From assembly GCF_003814815.1 (NCBI RefSeq), contig NZ_RKQQ01000002.1, forward strand, positions 372,001 through 436,000: a stretch of DNA of 64,000 nucleotides. Reading direction: 5' to 3'. A program made the position numbers and the translations under genes. Numbering within the stretch: the stretch's first letter is position 1; each line of letters begins with the position of its first letter. The notes beneath the pieces were generated by a model. The model searched no databases. It saw only the letters and a program-made list of their open reading frames with translations, and was not told the DNA's origin. This DNA is from Salisediminibacterium halotolerans. Lineage in GTDB: Bacteria > Bacillota > Bacilli > Bacillales > Salisediminibacteriaceae. Positions 44,108-53,873 of the stretch are shown one piece after another.

Positions 44108-44230
44108 TGCTGCATCCGTATGTGTACACGAAGGGGAATTGTCGTGTTACAATAAAAAATGTGAACAAGATAAGAACATTTGGTGAATTTTTGAAGAAAT
44201 CCGTGATTGAACTAAGGGAGGAATACAACA

Positions 44231-44947
44231 ATGGCAGAAGAAGCAAGAATTTTAGTAGTAGATGATGAAGAACGGATCCGCAGGCTTCTAAAAATGTATT
44301 TAGAGAGAGAAAATTATCAGGTTGATGATGCAGAGAACGGTGAGAAAGCGCTCGATAAAGCACTTGATATCGATTACGATCTAATTGTTCTTGATTTAAT
44401 GATGCCGGGAATGGACGGGCTTGAAGTGTGCCAAGAGCTGAGAAAACATAAAGCGACACCTGTCGTAATGCTCACGGCAAAAGGAGAAGAAGCGAATCGA
44501 GTCGATGGTTTTGAAGCAGGCACGGACGATTACATTGTTAAACCTTTCAGTCCGCGTGAAGTGGTTCTGCGTGTAAAAGCGTTGTTAAGAAGAGCGTCTT
44601 CGACGAAGTTTTTGCAAACCGAAACAACGACGAAAGACGTGCTTGTTTTTCCGCATTTAACGATAGATAATGACGCACACCGGGTAACAGCGGATGGCAA
44701 TCATATCAGCTTGACGCCGAAAGAGTATGAACTGCTTCATTATATGGCTCAAGCGCCGGATAAAGTTTTTGCTCGTGAACAGCTGTTAAAAGATGTTTGG
44801 AATTATGACTTTTTCGGCGACTTACGCACTGTCGACACCCACGTTAAGCGGCTGCGCGAAAAATTAAATAATGTTTCCCCAGAGGCGGCCAATATGATTT
44901 CAACTGTATGGGGTGTCGGATATAAGTTTGAGGCTGTGGAAGAGTAA
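44231..44947 (+). CDS. resD: Response regulator ResD
   Basis: An OmpR-family regulator of 238 residues: receiver domain with the acidic pair VDDEE, phosphorylated D55 in LIVLDLMMPG, Lys in IVKPFSPRE, and a winged-helix DNA-binding domain ending in VDTHVKRLREK. ResD activates respiration and cytochrome genes under low oxygen in B. subtilis. AGGGAGG precedes the ATG. It overlaps resE by one base (TAATG). Confidence 0.95.
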   Translation: MAEEARILVVDDEERIRRLLKMYLERENYQVDDAENGEKALDKALDIDYDLIVLDLMMPGMDGLEVCQELRKHKATPVVMLTAKGEEANRVDGFEAGTDDYIVKPFSPREVVLRVKALLRRASSTKFLQTETTTKDVLVFPHLTIDNDAHRVTADGNHISLTPKEYELLHYMAQAPDKVFAREQLLKDVWNYDFFGDLRTVDTHVKRLREKLNNVSPEAANMISTVWGVGYKFEAVEE

Positions 44948-46725
44948 TGCTTTTTTGGCGAAGTGTTGTAGGAAAGTTATGGTTTACCATACTGCTGTTA
45001 GTTTCCGTTGTACTCATTACACTTACGATTCTTCTCCTGCAATACTTTGACCGCTTTCATACAGATCAGGCGGAAGAGGAATTAATGAATCATGCATCGT
45101 TAATCGTGTCCGTATTGGAAAACGAAGAAACAGAAGATATGGGCAGGGCCATGAGTCAAACGATTTCAGAAACTTACGGGACGAACGCGCTGATCATTGC
45201 AGATGAAGATGATTCGTGGTATTTATCAGATGAAGGCGGTCTATTTTTACCGGAGAGTGTTTTCTTTGAAGATGAAGAACTGTCAGCGGTTATTAATGAT
45301 CGAGATCCTGTTGTAACCGTCGGCGATTATACGGAAGACAACGCTGATAACGAAGCAATGATTGTCGGTCAGCCGTTTACGTTCTCCGATAATCAAGAAG
45401 GCTCGTTATATTTATATCAATCGTTAGATGTTGTTGATGAAGCAGCTGATCAGACAACGAATATTATCCTTTTATCAGCCGGGATAGCGATTGTTTTGAC
45501 AACAGTTTTCGCTTTCTTCTTAACCAGCCGTGTTACGGCTCCGTTAAGGAAAATGCGCCATGCATCATTGCAAGTTGCGAAAGGTAATTTTGATACGAAA
45601 GTACCGATTTTGACGAATGACGAAATCGGTTTGCTGGCAATCGCGTTTAATCGCATGGCGCGGGCGCTGAACACAAATTTAACGGCTTTAAACCAAGAAA
45701 AGGAACAGCTCTCACGAATATTAAGTTCAATGGCCGACGGTGTGATCACACTTGACCGTGAAGGCGGTGTGATGGTGACAAATCCCCCGGCGAACGAATT
45801 TATATCGGCTTGGCTGTATGAACAAGGATATGACGCTGAAGAATCCGGCCAGCTGCCGGCGGAATTGCAATATTTATTTCAACAAGTTGTTTCTGAAGAA
45901 AAAGAGCAAATGGGTGAAGTAGATGTCCAAGGCCGCACATGGGCGATGCTGATGTCGCCTCTGCATGATCAAGAACATATCCGCGGCGCTGTTGCTGTTC
46001 TGCGGGATATGACTGAAGAAAGACTTCATGATAAGCTGCGTAAAGATTTTCTCGCCAATGTTTCTCATGAATTGCGCACGCCGATTTCAATGCTCCAAGG
46101 TTACAGTGAAGCGATTGTCGATGATGTCGTTGAAAGCGATGAAGAAAAAAGAGAGTTGGCGCAAATTATCCATGATGAATCGTTAAGAATCGGCAGGCTC
46201 GTCAATGAGCTGTTAGATATTGCGAGGATGGAAGCGGGGCATATTCAGCTTAACTATGAAGAGTTGGATATGACCGAATTTGCAGAACGGATTTTGCGAA
46301 AGTTTCAAGGTGTGGCAAAAGAACATGATGTTGAATTAATCGGCGATATTCAGCCGAGTGAATATAAGCTGAACGCAGACTCAGACCGGATGGAACAAGT
46401 TTTAACGAATTTGACTGATAATGCGATTCGGCATACATCAGAAAACGGTTCAGTCACACTTCGTGTCCTGCCGGAAAATGCCGGAGTGCGAATAGATATT
46501 GAAGATACGGGAGCAGGAATAAATGAAGAAGATCTTCCGTTTGTATTCGAGCGTTTCTACAAAGCTGATAAAGCACGCACGCGCGGAAATACAGGAACCG
46601 GCCTCGGCCTTGCGATTGTTAAAAATATTGTTCAGGCTCATGGCGGGAAAGTCTCTGCTCACAGTAAGGTGGGTGAGGGGACGACGTTCTCTGTCTGGAT
46701 TCCGGATAATGAAGATCTCAATTAA
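44947..46725 (+). CDS. resE: Sensor histidine kinase ResE
   Basis: The 592-residue kinase has two membrane segments (about 10-30 and 170-190) enclosing an acidic outer domain, a HAMP linker, a PAS domain (residues 250-360), the dimerisation helix with phosphorylated H374 in NVSHELRTPISML and an ATPase domain (DNAIRHT, DTGAGI, GTGLGLAI). It phosphorylates ResD. The outer domain is more acidic than I expect of a soil Bacillus, matching salt exposure. A hairpin and a repeat scar follow. Confidence 0.94.
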   Translation: MLFWRSVVGKLWFTILLLVSVVLITLTILLLQYFDRFHTDQAEEELMNHASLIVSVLENEETEDMGRAMSQTISETYGTNALIIADEDDSWYLSDEGGLFLPESVFFEDEELSAVINDRDPVVTVGDYTEDNADNEAMIVGQPFTFSDNQEGSLYLYQSLDVVDEAADQTTNIILLSAGIAIVLTTVFAFFLTSRVTAPLRKMRHASLQVAKGNFDTKVPILTNDEIGLLAIAFNRMARALNTNLTALNQEKEQLSRILSSMADGVITLDREGGVMVTNPPANEFISAWLYEQGYDAEESGQLPAELQYLFQQVVSEEKEQMGEVDVQGRTWAMLMSPLHDQEHIRGAVAVLRDMTEERLHDKLRKDFLANVSHELRTPISMLQGYSEAIVDDVVESDEEKRELAQIIHDESLRIGRLVNELLDIARMEAGHIQLNYEELDMTEFAERILRKFQGVAKEHDVELIGDIQPSEYKLNADSDRMEQVLTNLTDNAIRHTSENGSVTLRVLPENAGVRIDIEDTGAGINEEDLPFVFERFYKADKARTRGNTGTGLGLAIVKNIVQAHGGKVSAHSKVGEGTTFSVWIPDNEDLN

Positions 46726-46740
46726 TTAAAAAACAGACTG

Positions 46741-46771
46741 CAGGGATCCAGTGATATTCACTGGATCCCTG
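46741..46771. terminator. Hairpin between resE and moaB
   Basis: Perfect 14-bp stem CAGGGATCCAGTGA / TCACTGGATCCCTG, loop TAT. No T-run follows on the plus strand, where a repeat-like end begins; on the minus strand CAGTCTG and then TTTTTT follow. Confidence 0.7.
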
Positions 46772-46797
46772 GTTGCAGACAAACGATTATTTTCACG
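46770..46797 (+). repeat. Probable scar of the terminator-associated repeat
   Basis: TTGCAGACAAACGATTATTTT directly behind the hairpin matches the left end of copies B and D (TTGTAGACAAATTATTATTT) at about four fifths of positions, but no further element sequence follows. It reaches into the end of moaB. It may be what remains after loss of the rest, or chance likeness. Confidence 0.45.
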
Positions 46798-47311
46798 GGC
46801 TGGCGTCTTTGTAAATTTCCCGCATAAAATGACTGATCTCAGGGATAATCAGCTCATTCATCGCTAATTTGACAGCGCCGCTTGAACCGGGGGTTGAGAA
46901 AACAGCTGTCTTGCCTCGTACCCCGGCAACTGCTCTTGATAGCATAGCTGCTGGACCGATGTCTTTTGCAAAACTCAAATAGCGGAAGAGTTCTCCGAAA
47001 CCGGGGAGTTCTTTATCGAGCATGGCCGAAACAGCTTCAAACGTTGTGTCGCGAAATGTAATACCGGTTCCGCCGTTGATGATCAGCGCTTCAATTTCTT
47101 CTTTTTGATCGGCGTAACGAATCCAGTGCTGTATACTGCTGTACTCATCCTGCACAATTTCACGCCTTAATATTTGGTGGCCGCTTTCTTCCAGCTTTTC
47201 TTGAATAATCGAACCGCTTTTGTCCGTAGCGATTGTTCTCGTATCTGATACAGTTAAAATCATACAAGCGACCGATTGTTGAGCTTCTGTTTTATGTTCA
47301 TGCACACTCAT
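46793..47311 (-). CDS. moaB: Molybdenum cofactor biosynthesis protein B
   Basis: A 172-residue MogA/MoaB-type protein: LTVSDTRT near residue 20, NGGTGITFRDTTFEAV, and FSTPGSSGAVKLAMNELI. It adenylates molybdopterin, preparing it for molybdenum or tungsten insertion. Its presence agrees with the pterin enzyme AOR at 5.4 kb, although the two are 40 kb apart. It stands alone, converging on resE, with its end touching the repeat scar. Confidence 0.93.
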   Translation of the reverse strand: MSVHEHKTEAQQSVACMILTVSDTRTIATDKSGSIIQEKLEESGHQILRREIVQDEYSSIQHWIRYADQKEEIEALIINGGTGITFRDTTFEAVSAMLDKELPGFGELFRYLSFAKDIGPAAMLSRAVAGVRGKTAVFSTPGSSGAVKLAMNELIIPEISHFMREIYKDASP

Positions 47312-47444
47312 GATAAAACCTCCGTTTATATACTGTCGTAACGTTTATTTTATCTTTCTTCACAGTTCGTGACAAATAGAGCAAAGCGCTTTTCTATGTT
47401 ATGATAATCAAACGAGTGAGGTTTAAGAAGGGATGATGACAACG

Positions 47445-48002
47445 ATGAAAATTTACACGAAAAGCGGCGATCAGGGAGATACGCAGCTGATTGGCCGCCG
47501 GGTTAAAAAATCGAACGACCGGGTTGAAGCATATGGCACTGTCGATGAATTAAACAGTCAGCTCGGTTTAGCGCTGACAGCTATAAAAAACGAAGAATTT
47601 GCGGATATGTACCGGGACGGCTTGCGTATTCAGCATGAACTGTTTGATCTTGGCGGCGATTTGGCAAATGTGACGGGGAAAGCAGACTGGAGTTTACAGG
47701 AAGAAGCTGTGTTAAATCTTGAACGGAGAATTGACGTTTATTGGGATGAAGCACCGCCGATTGAGCGTTTTATTCTCCCCGGAGGTGAAGAGGCTTCAGC
47801 TCATCTTCATATTTGCAGAACGGTTGCAAGAAGAGCGGAACGTGCCGTTGTGCATGTCGCTGAAACAGAAGAAGTTCCGCCGCAGGCGATCCGCTATTTA
47901 AACCGGCTGTCAGACTTTTTCTTTGCCGCAGCAAGAGCTGTAAATGTCCGACGGGAGCAAGAAGACATTTATTATGAGCGCGGAAAGAACGTTTTTAAAT
48001 AA
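47445..48002 (+). CDS. Cob(I)alamin adenosyltransferase, PduO type
   Basis: The protein has the PduO signature: MKIYTKSGDQGDTQLIGRR at the start (ATP site), RVEAYGTVDELNS, RFILPGG and the RTVARRAER helix. It transfers the adenosyl group of ATP to reduced cobalamin, giving adenosylcobalamin. The start at 47445 matches the family; ATGs at 47433 and 47436 are closer to GAAGGG and remain possible. No B12-dependent enzyme is next to it; the CarH/LitR-like regulator at 61.4 kb in this window would use its product. Confidence 0.93.
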   Translation: MKIYTKSGDQGDTQLIGRRVKKSNDRVEAYGTVDELNSQLGLALTAIKNEEFADMYRDGLRIQHELFDLGGDLANVTGKADWSLQEEAVLNLERRIDVYWDEAPPIERFILPGGEEASAHLHICRTVARRAERAVVHVAETEEVPPQAIRYLNRLSDFFFAAARAVNVRREQEDIYYERGKNVFK

Positions 48003-48009
48003 ATCAAAA

Positions 48010-48045
48010 AGAACCCCGGAAACAATCGTTTCCGAGGTTCTTACT
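48010..48045. terminator. Terminator between converging genes
   Basis: Stem GAACCCCGGAAAC with GTTTCCGAGGTTC (one mismatch), loop AATC, followed by TTACTATT. Confidence 0.75.
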
Positions 48046-48058
48046 ATTGAAAGGATAA

Positions 48059-48859
48059 TTATACGAGGATCTCCACGTCTGCTTCTTCACGCAGCTCGTC
48101 AGCCAAATGTTCTTGTTTTAATTGAAATTCAATTTGTTCAAGCATCTCGTCTTCAAGCTCATCGAAATCTTCCTGGCCTTCTTGGCCGCCTGTCATTTCT
48201 TCATAGTATTCTTGTACATCGTCATCATCCAGTTCGACGTTTCCAACAAGATGGAACATTTTTGCTTCTTGCTCGATGATTTCATCTTGTTCTTCTTCCG
48301 GTATGCCTTGTTCTTCAAGCATGGCATTGATATCTTCACCAATGAAATTTTCTAATTCTTCGATCGCTTCTTCGCGCTCATCGTCACTGAGCTCGAGCTC
48401 TTCAGTCGCGCGTTCCATCAGTTCGTTATCAACCATAAAATTGACAACATCTTCTTGCATTTCATCCAGCTCATCATCACTTAACTGATGCCCTTGCATT
48501 TGCGCTTGCATGACTTGCATTTGCATTGTTTCTTCAAGTTCTGCTGCTGTAATTTCTTCACCGTCTACAGTCGCAACCGGTTCGTCTGGGTCCATGTCGA
48601 GTTCAAACTCATCCATTTCCGGCATGTCTTCTTCGCCCATACCTTCTTCCAGTTCATCTTCAATGTTTTCTTCATTCAGTTCGTTTGCTTCATTGTTCTC
48701 ATTTGTTTCATTTTCTTGTTCATCATTCTCATTTAGAAGATTCGCGTTATCTTCATTGTTGCCGTTTCCTTCATCAGCTGTATCTTCACCATTGTCACCG
48801 CAAGCAGTCATAACTACCATTGCAGATAACGGGAGTGCAAACAACGCAGTGCTTTTCAT
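48059..48859 (-). CDS. Very acidic lipoprotein with SurA N-terminal-like domain
   Basis: The protein has a lipoprotein signal ending in the lipobox VVMTAC, then a low-complexity stretch of about 70 residues of mostly Asn, Glu and Asp, and a helical domain beginning ATVDGEEITAAEL that resembles the N-terminal domain of SurA/PrsA chaperones. No prolyl isomerase domain follows. It should sit on the outer face of the membrane and may help exported proteins fold. The ATG at 48859 has GAGG 9 nt upstream; starts at 48880 and 48868 are badly spaced. The overall charge is extreme and fits an outside at high salt. Confidence 0.8.
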   Translation of the reverse strand: MKSTALFALPLSAMVVMTACGDNGEDTADEGNGNNEDNANLLNENDEQENETNENNEANELNEENIEDELEEGMGEEDMPEMDEFELDMDPDEPVATVDGEEITAAELEETMQMQVMQAQMQGHQLSDDELDEMQEDVVNFMVDNELMERATEELELSDDEREEAIEELENFIGEDINAMLEEQGIPEEEQDEIIEQEAKMFHLVGNVELDDDDVQEYYEEMTGGQEGQEDFDELEDEMLEQIEFQLKQEHLADELREEADVEILV

Positions 48860-48969
48860 TCTCTTCATCCTCAACATCAACCTTTCTTGACTACTAAATA
48901 ACTTGCATTAAATCTCACCATACCATAACGTAACAGATCAATTCAATTTTTAAATTCTATAAAAATATG

Positions 48970-49012
48970 GAGAAAAAATTCTGCACCCGCCGGAATTAAC
49001 CGGCGAGTGCAG
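48970..49012 (-). terminator. Terminator of serA
   Basis: On the minus strand CTGCACTCGCCGG pairs with CCGGCGGGTGCAG (one G-U), followed by AATTTTTTC. Confidence 0.85.
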
Positions 49013-49020
49013 GCGATATC

Positions 49021-50640
49021 TTAAAGTTCGATGCTTGAGACAGAAACAATTTCTTCAAACTCGGCAAATGCTTTTAAAACCTCTTGATCACATTCTTTAT
49101 CAGTACCTAACAGCATGATCGCGTTGCCGCCTTCAAAGCTTCGTCCGACTTGCATCGCAGCAATGTTAACGTCATGTTTTCCTAGGAGCTGTCCGACTTT
49201 GCCGATCACTCCGGGACGGTCGTTGTGCTGGACATAGAGCGTATGGTGCGACGGCTGAAAGTCCAGGGCAAATTCATTGATTTTGATGACGCGCGGACCA
49301 AATTCATTGCTGTATGTTCCGGAAATCTTCAGCGTCCGTTTTTCTCCGCTGATTTCAATTTCAATGAAGTTTGAGTATCCGCTCGATTCTGTCTCGTGCG
49401 TTTCAGAGACATTGATTTCCCGATCTTTAGCGACGTGGGATGCATTGACTTCATTGACGTATGCATCGATTCGGTGGCGGAAAAAACCAGCCAAAAAGCT
49501 GCGGTTAAATAATCCGGTATCTTGATGCGACAGTTCGCCGGCGTAACTGATCTTTATCGCTTTCACCGGTTCACGGAAGAGCTGTGATGACATATCACCG
49601 AGCATGCGGGTTAATTTAGTGATCGGCGACAGCTTTTCAAAGACGTCAGCATCCAAGTAAGGGAGATTTAACGCGTGCGGTGCAGGCTTACCGTTTAAAT
49701 AACCGAGCACCTCAATCGCCACTTGTTCAGCTACGTTTGTTTGCGCTTCTGTTGTGGAAGCGGCAATGTGCGGGGTTGTAATCACTTGCGGCAATTTCGT
49801 TAACGGGTGATTATCAGCCGGTTCGTCTTCGTAAACATCAACGGCTGCACCTTGGACAGGACCGTTTTCAATTGCATTATACAGGTCATCCTCATCGATA
49901 ATCCCGCCGCGGGCACAGTTTAAAATGTAAACGCCGTTTTTCATTTGATTAATACGTTCAGCGTTTATCATGCCTTTCGTTTCCTTCGTCAGCGGTGTAT
50001 GGAGGCTGATGAAATCGCTCGATGCAAGCAGTTCATCCAGTTCGACAGGTGTTACGCGATTTTTTTCGGCGCGCGACTGAGTTAAAAACGGATCATAAGC
50101 GATCACGTTCATGCGGAACGCTCGAGCGCGGGCAGCAAGTTCTGCGCCGATTCGGCCAAAGCCGATGACGCCGAGTGTTTTTCCGTACAGTTCTGTTCCT
50201 TGGTAAGATTTGCGATCCCATTTGCCTTCTTTCATCGATTGATTTGCCTGCGGAATATTGCGGACGAGCGACGCAAGCATGGCGAACGTGTGCTCTGCCG
50301 TCGAAATCGTGTTGCCGTCCGGCGCATTTACGACGACGACACCGTTTTCTGTTGCAGCGTCTAAATCGACATTATCGACGCCGACACCGGCCCGGCCGAT
50401 GATTTTTAAGTTCGGCATTTGTTCAATCAGCTCTTTAGTGACAGTCGTGGCACTGCGGATTAAAAGTGCATCGACTTCTGCAAGCGGCGTTGCAGTGCTG
50501 TGAATATTTTCACGAACGACTTCGACAACATCACTTTCCATCACAGGCTGCAAACCCTTTTCACTCATTTGGTCAGATACTAATACGGTAAATAATTGAT
50601 TTTCACTTTTAACAGCTTCTTTAACTTCCACTCTGCTCAT
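49021..50640 (-). CDS. serA: D-3-phosphoglycerate dehydrogenase
   Basis: A 539-residue enzyme for the first step of serine synthesis. The NAD-binding motif [13 protein letters not shown], catalytic Arg in [10 protein letters not shown], Glu in VYEDEP and His in TPHIAAST are present, followed by the intervening domain and a C-terminal ACT domain ([16 protein letters not shown]) for serine feedback. The N-terminus is about 15 residues longer than I recall for B. subtilis; the ATG at 50640 touches GGGAG, and a GTG at 50631 is better spaced. Divergent from the GntR gene. Confidence 0.94.
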   Translation of the reverse strand: MSRVEVKEAVKSENQLFTVLVSDQMSEKGLQPVMESDVVEVVRENIHSTATPLAEVDALLIRSATTVTKELIEQMPNLKIIGRAGVGVDNVDLDAATENGVVVVNAPDGNTISTAEHTFAMLASLVRNIPQANQSMKEGKWDRKSYQGTELYGKTLGVIGFGRIGAELAARARAFRMNVIAYDPFLTQSRAEKNRVTPVELDELLASSDFISLHTPLTKETKGMINAERINQMKNGVYILNCARGGIIDEDDLYNAIENGPVQGAAVDVYEDEPADNHPLTKLPQVITTPHIAASTTEAQTNVAEQVAIEVLGYLNGKPAPHALNLPYLDADVFEKLSPITKLTRMLGDMSSQLFREPVKAIKISYAGELSHQDTGLFNRSFLAGFFRHRIDAYVNEVNASHVAKDREINVSETHETESSGYSNFIEIEISGEKRTLKISGTYSNEFGPRVIKINEFALDFQPSHHTLYVQHNDRPGVIGKVGQLLGKHDVNIAAMQVGRSFEGGNAIMLLGTDKECDQEVLKAFAEFEEIVSVSSIEL

Positions 50641-50729
50641 CTCCCAATCATAATATTCTGATTTGTTAATATTAACACGGAATTCTGATAATTTACTACC
50701 GTAACGTGTTAAAAATTTTCACAATATTA

Positions 50730-50743
50730 TGTAAGCGTTTGCT
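50730..50743. promoter_or_regulatory. Near-consensus cre site between serA and the GntR gene
   Basis: TGTAAGCGTTTGCT fits the CcpA consensus TGWAANCGNTNWCA at all but the last base and the W position near its end. It is in the divergent promoter region, so which gene it would serve is open. Confidence 0.4.
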
Positions 50744-50889
50744 TCTCGAGCCTTTGATGAAGGATGTTAGATGGTGAATTCAGGAAGTGATTGTTTTGTG
50801 AATTGCAACGGCGGCGCATTCAAGATACAATTTACGTAAAAGAGCTGTCGAGTCAAAGTCTGAGCACGATTTTGGAAGGGGTAACGCAT

Positions 50890-51597
50890 ATGATTAAACA
50901 AGTGAAAACAAAAAAAATATATGAAATTGTCGCCGAACAATTAACGGAAATGATCGTTAATGGAGATTATGAACCCGGCGAACGCTTAGGCTCTGTTCAA
51001 AAACTGTCTGAAGACTTTGATGTCGGGCGCTCGGCGATCAGAGAGGCGTTAAGCGCCTTGAAGGCGATGGGGCTGATAGAAATTCGCCAAGGTGAAGGCA
51101 CGTTTGTAAAACATCACATCGTCGATGTTTCGAAAGAGATGATTCCGAATGTGATGGAGCGAAACGATCTTATTCAGCTTTTTGAAGTGCGCAAATTAAA
51201 TGAGACAGGCGCGGCCGCTTTGGCTGCAAGCAACCGCGATGAAGACGATTTGACCAATTTACAGACTATACTGGATGAAATGAAATTAAATGAGGGCGAC
51301 GGCGTACTCGGTGAACAAGCTGATATTCGCTTTCACATGGCGATTGTAGCTGCAGCAAAAAACCCGATGCTGGAAAGGTTAATGGAAACCATATCAGAAA
51401 CGGTGAAAGAATCGATGAAAGAAGCCCGTCAGCTTTTTTTGTATACCGACGAAGAAAAGATGAAACAATTGTACAATGAACATGTACAAATATTCGAGGC
51501 GATTAAAGCTCAAGACAGTTCCGCAGCTTATGAAGCGATGTACACGCATCTAGCCGGCGTGGAAAAGGAGATTTTTCTTAAAGAGGAGAGAGAATAG
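50890..51597 (+). CDS. GntR-family regulator, FadR subfamily
   Basis: The 235-residue protein has an N-terminal winged helix (YEPGERLGSVQKLSEDFDVGRSAIREALSALKAMG split around the recognition helix RSAIREAL) and an FCD ligand domain with the metal-type residues in FEVRKLNE, DIRFHMAI and NEHVQIFEAI. FCD regulators sense organic acids such as lactate, gluconate or glycolate. The ATG at 50890 follows GAAGGGG. The gene downstream, 10 bp on, encodes a Crp/Fnr regulator, so two regulators share one operon without an obvious metabolic gene. Confidence 0.87.
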   Translation: MIKQVKTKKIYEIVAEQLTEMIVNGDYEPGERLGSVQKLSEDFDVGRSAIREALSALKAMGLIEIRQGEGTFVKHHIVDVSKEMIPNVMERNDLIQLFEVRKLNETGAAALAASNRDEDDLTNLQTILDEMKLNEGDGVLGEQADIRFHMAIVAAAKNPMLERLMETISETVKESMKEARQLFLYTDEEKMKQLYNEHVQIFEAIKAQDSSAAYEAMYTHLAGVEKEIFLKEERE

Positions 51598-51607
51598 GAG
51601 ACGATAA

Positions 51608-52252
51608 ATGTGGGAAAAAGAACTGTTAAATACAGCAATGTTTGAAAGTCTGCAGGAAGAGGATGTTCGTTCCGTTATCGAAATGAGCAGAGAGGTCCGC
51701 TTAAAAGATAAAGAAATTCTTTTTCATGAAGGAGATGAAAAACACAGCTTCTATGCGATCGGTGAAGGAACGATGCTTATCAGCAAACTTACCGAAGACG
51801 GCGATGAGAGTTTAATCAATGTTCTTGGAAAAGGGGAAGTGTTCCCGCATGCAGGTTTGTTTGATAAAACGCCTTATCCCGGCACTGCACAGGCGAAAAA
51901 GCAGGTTCGCGTGTTGGCGATTCCTGTTCAGGGCTTGGAAGAGCTGATTTATAACCGTCCGGAAATGGCGATCCGAATGATCCAGGTATTAAATCATAAA
52001 TTGCATTACTTGCAAAAAAAGTTAAATGAAGTGCTCTCTTTAGACGTCTCTTCCCGTCTGCACTCGGCTTTCAGTCATTTATATGACGTCCAAGGAAAAA
52101 GAATTGATTTAACGCATCAAGAAATCGGCAATATAATCGGGGCGACGAGAGAGACGGTCAGCCGGCAGTTGAAAAAGTGGGAGCGCGCCGGCTGGCTTGA
52201 GGTTCGAAAAGATTGTGTTGAAATTATCGATGAAGAAAAGTTTCAACCGTAA
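51608..52252 (+). CDS. Crp/Fnr-family transcription regulator
   Basis: A 214-residue protein with a cyclic-nucleotide-type beta barrel (residues 10-120), a long dimer helix and a Crp helix-turn-helix with the recognition helix in IIGATRETVSRQLKKWE. It has no N- or C-terminal cysteine cluster, so it is not an Fe-S oxygen sensor of the Fnr type; the ligand is unknown. The T-R-E-T-V-S-R helix is the kind that reads TGTGA half-sites, making the box at 3253 a candidate target. AGGAG lies 8 nt before the ATG. Confidence 0.88.
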   Translation: MWEKELLNTAMFESLQEEDVRSVIEMSREVRLKDKEILFHEGDEKHSFYAIGEGTMLISKLTEDGDESLINVLGKGEVFPHAGLFDKTPYPGTAQAKKQVRVLAIPVQGLEELIYNRPEMAIRMIQVLNHKLHYLQKKLNEVLSLDVSSRLHSAFSHLYDVQGKRIDLTHQEIGNIIGATRETVSRQLKKWERAGWLEVRKDCVEIIDEEKFQP

Positions 52253-52257
52253 TGTAA

Positions 52258-52291
52258 AGAAAAAACCACCGTCAATCAGCCGGTGGTTTTT
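52258..52291. terminator. Terminator between converging genes
   Basis: Stem AAAACCACCG with CGGTGGTTTT, followed by T on the plus strand and preceded by A-rich sequence that serves the minus strand. Confidence 0.85.
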
Positions 52292-52300
52292 GAATGAAAT

Positions 52301-52609
<309 letters not shown>

Positions 52610-52785
52610 CTAGAACAGCTTCGTAAGATGAAGTATGTTCTATCTGTTTTTATTGTAAAGGTTATCACAGTACTTTTCAATAGAAAATAGTAATTGAGAA
52701 CCCTTATCACATCGGGCTTTGCGGACGTTTGGCAATCTTGCAGTCAGTGTAGTAAACTTTAGTTTGCAGAGAGGGGCGAGAAGGA

Positions 52786-53847
52786 TTGAAAAGTGCTGAA
52801 CGATTATTGCTTGCGGCGATTCAATCAGCCGGTGCTGAAAGATCGCTAAATGGCGTGAAGCATATATTAAAAGGCAAACGGTCTGCGCAGACAATTCAAG
52901 ATGTCCGCTTTTTTCAATGCGAGCGCATAACGGCTTCGTTAAAAGATGCGCCTGAAGTTAACATTGAAAGTATTGTCTCAGCTTTAAAAGAGCGCGGCTG
53001 TATTCGAAGCGGGCCGGCAGATACCCATCATCTTACTGCTGAAGGAGTCCGTTATTTCCAAGAACTCGAGGATGATGTGCCTTTTCCGGCGACTTACCAC
53101 GGGATGCCGTACGAGTGGCATTCGGCAGCGAACGGTTTCTGGCAGCGGCTTCGGCTGCTCATTCAAACGTTGGGCAATCTTCAATACGATATCCGTTTTT
53201 TTCAGCCTGTCAGTTATGATTATACTGTTCAGCGCGATGTCAAAACCGTATTGAATCACAGTTCTTACAGCAAAGATCAACAGAGCAGGCAATTGTATCA
53301 AGAGGTTGAATCAGTGCTGACAAGGTTTTCCGATCAAGAAGCAGAAATATTTGTCCGCCGATTAACATCAGCATTTTCGGCGGGAAAGACATACACGCAG
53401 CTGGCAGCAGAGAAGGGGAAAGATGAGCTTTATATTCATTTTTTACACAGGGGAATCATTCATGAAATGATTCAGCTCAGTGCCAAGGAGAGCGAGTCAT
53501 TTCCTTTATTAAAAAGACTTGTTCCGGCTATTCCGAACCAGACGTCTGTAACGGAGACAGCGGCTAAAACACATGAGTACATAAAAGCCGGCAAGATGTT
53601 AAGGGAGATTGCTGCAACTAGAGGTCTGAAATTATCGACGATTGAAGATCATGTTGTTGAAATTGCCCTTCACGACGACGCATTTGATCCGGCCGATTAT
53701 ATAACAAACGAGGTCATAACTATGGCTGCAAACAAAGCAGCCGACCTCGGGACTTCCAGGCTCAAAACGATTAAGGAAAACCTGCCTGACGGAATAACCT
53801 ATTTTCAGATCAGGCTGGCACTGGCGATAAAATCGGGAAGAAGTTGA
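52786..53847 (+). CDS. YpbB-like helix-turn-helix protein, RecQ partner gene
   Basis: A 353-residue soluble protein without a known activity. The last 90 residues, around THEYIKAGKMLREIAATRGLKLSTIEDHVVEIA, match the helix-turn-helix domain often attached to RecQ-type helicases. It matches YpbB of B. subtilis in position and layout. The TTG start at 52786 follows GAGGGG by 9 nt. The gene lies 26 bp upstream of recQ, so the protein may supply the DNA-binding part that the short RecQ lacks. Confidence 0.8.
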   Translation: MKSAERLLLAAIQSAGAERSLNGVKHILKGKRSAQTIQDVRFFQCERITASLKDAPEVNIESIVSALKERGCIRSGPADTHHLTAEGVRYFQELEDDVPFPATYHGMPYEWHSAANGFWQRLRLLIQTLGNLQYDIRFFQPVSYDYTVQRDVKTVLNHSSYSKDQQSRQLYQEVESVLTRFSDQEAEIFVRRLTSAFSAGKTYTQLAAEKGKDELYIHFLHRGIIHEMIQLSAKESESFPLLKRLVPAIPNQTSVTETAAKTHEYIKAGKMLREIAATRGLKLSTIEDHVVEIALHDDAFDPADYITNEVITMAANKAADLGTSRLKTIKENLPDGITYFQIRLALAIKSGRS

Positions 53848-53873
53848 CGTGATCGAACAGGAGGCCTGAACGG

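Noticed and set aside
44161-44200. A second Crp/Fnr box before resD (TGTGA half-site at about 44159)
   Set aside because: Only one arm matches; the partner arm at the right spacing is absent.
48122-48890. Long plus-strand open frames opposite the acidic lipoprotein gene
   Set aside because: They arise because Glu/Asp-rich codons (GAA, GAT) read as Ser/Phe/Ile-rich peptides on the other strand; no start signals, and the minus-strand gene has a lipobox and binding site.
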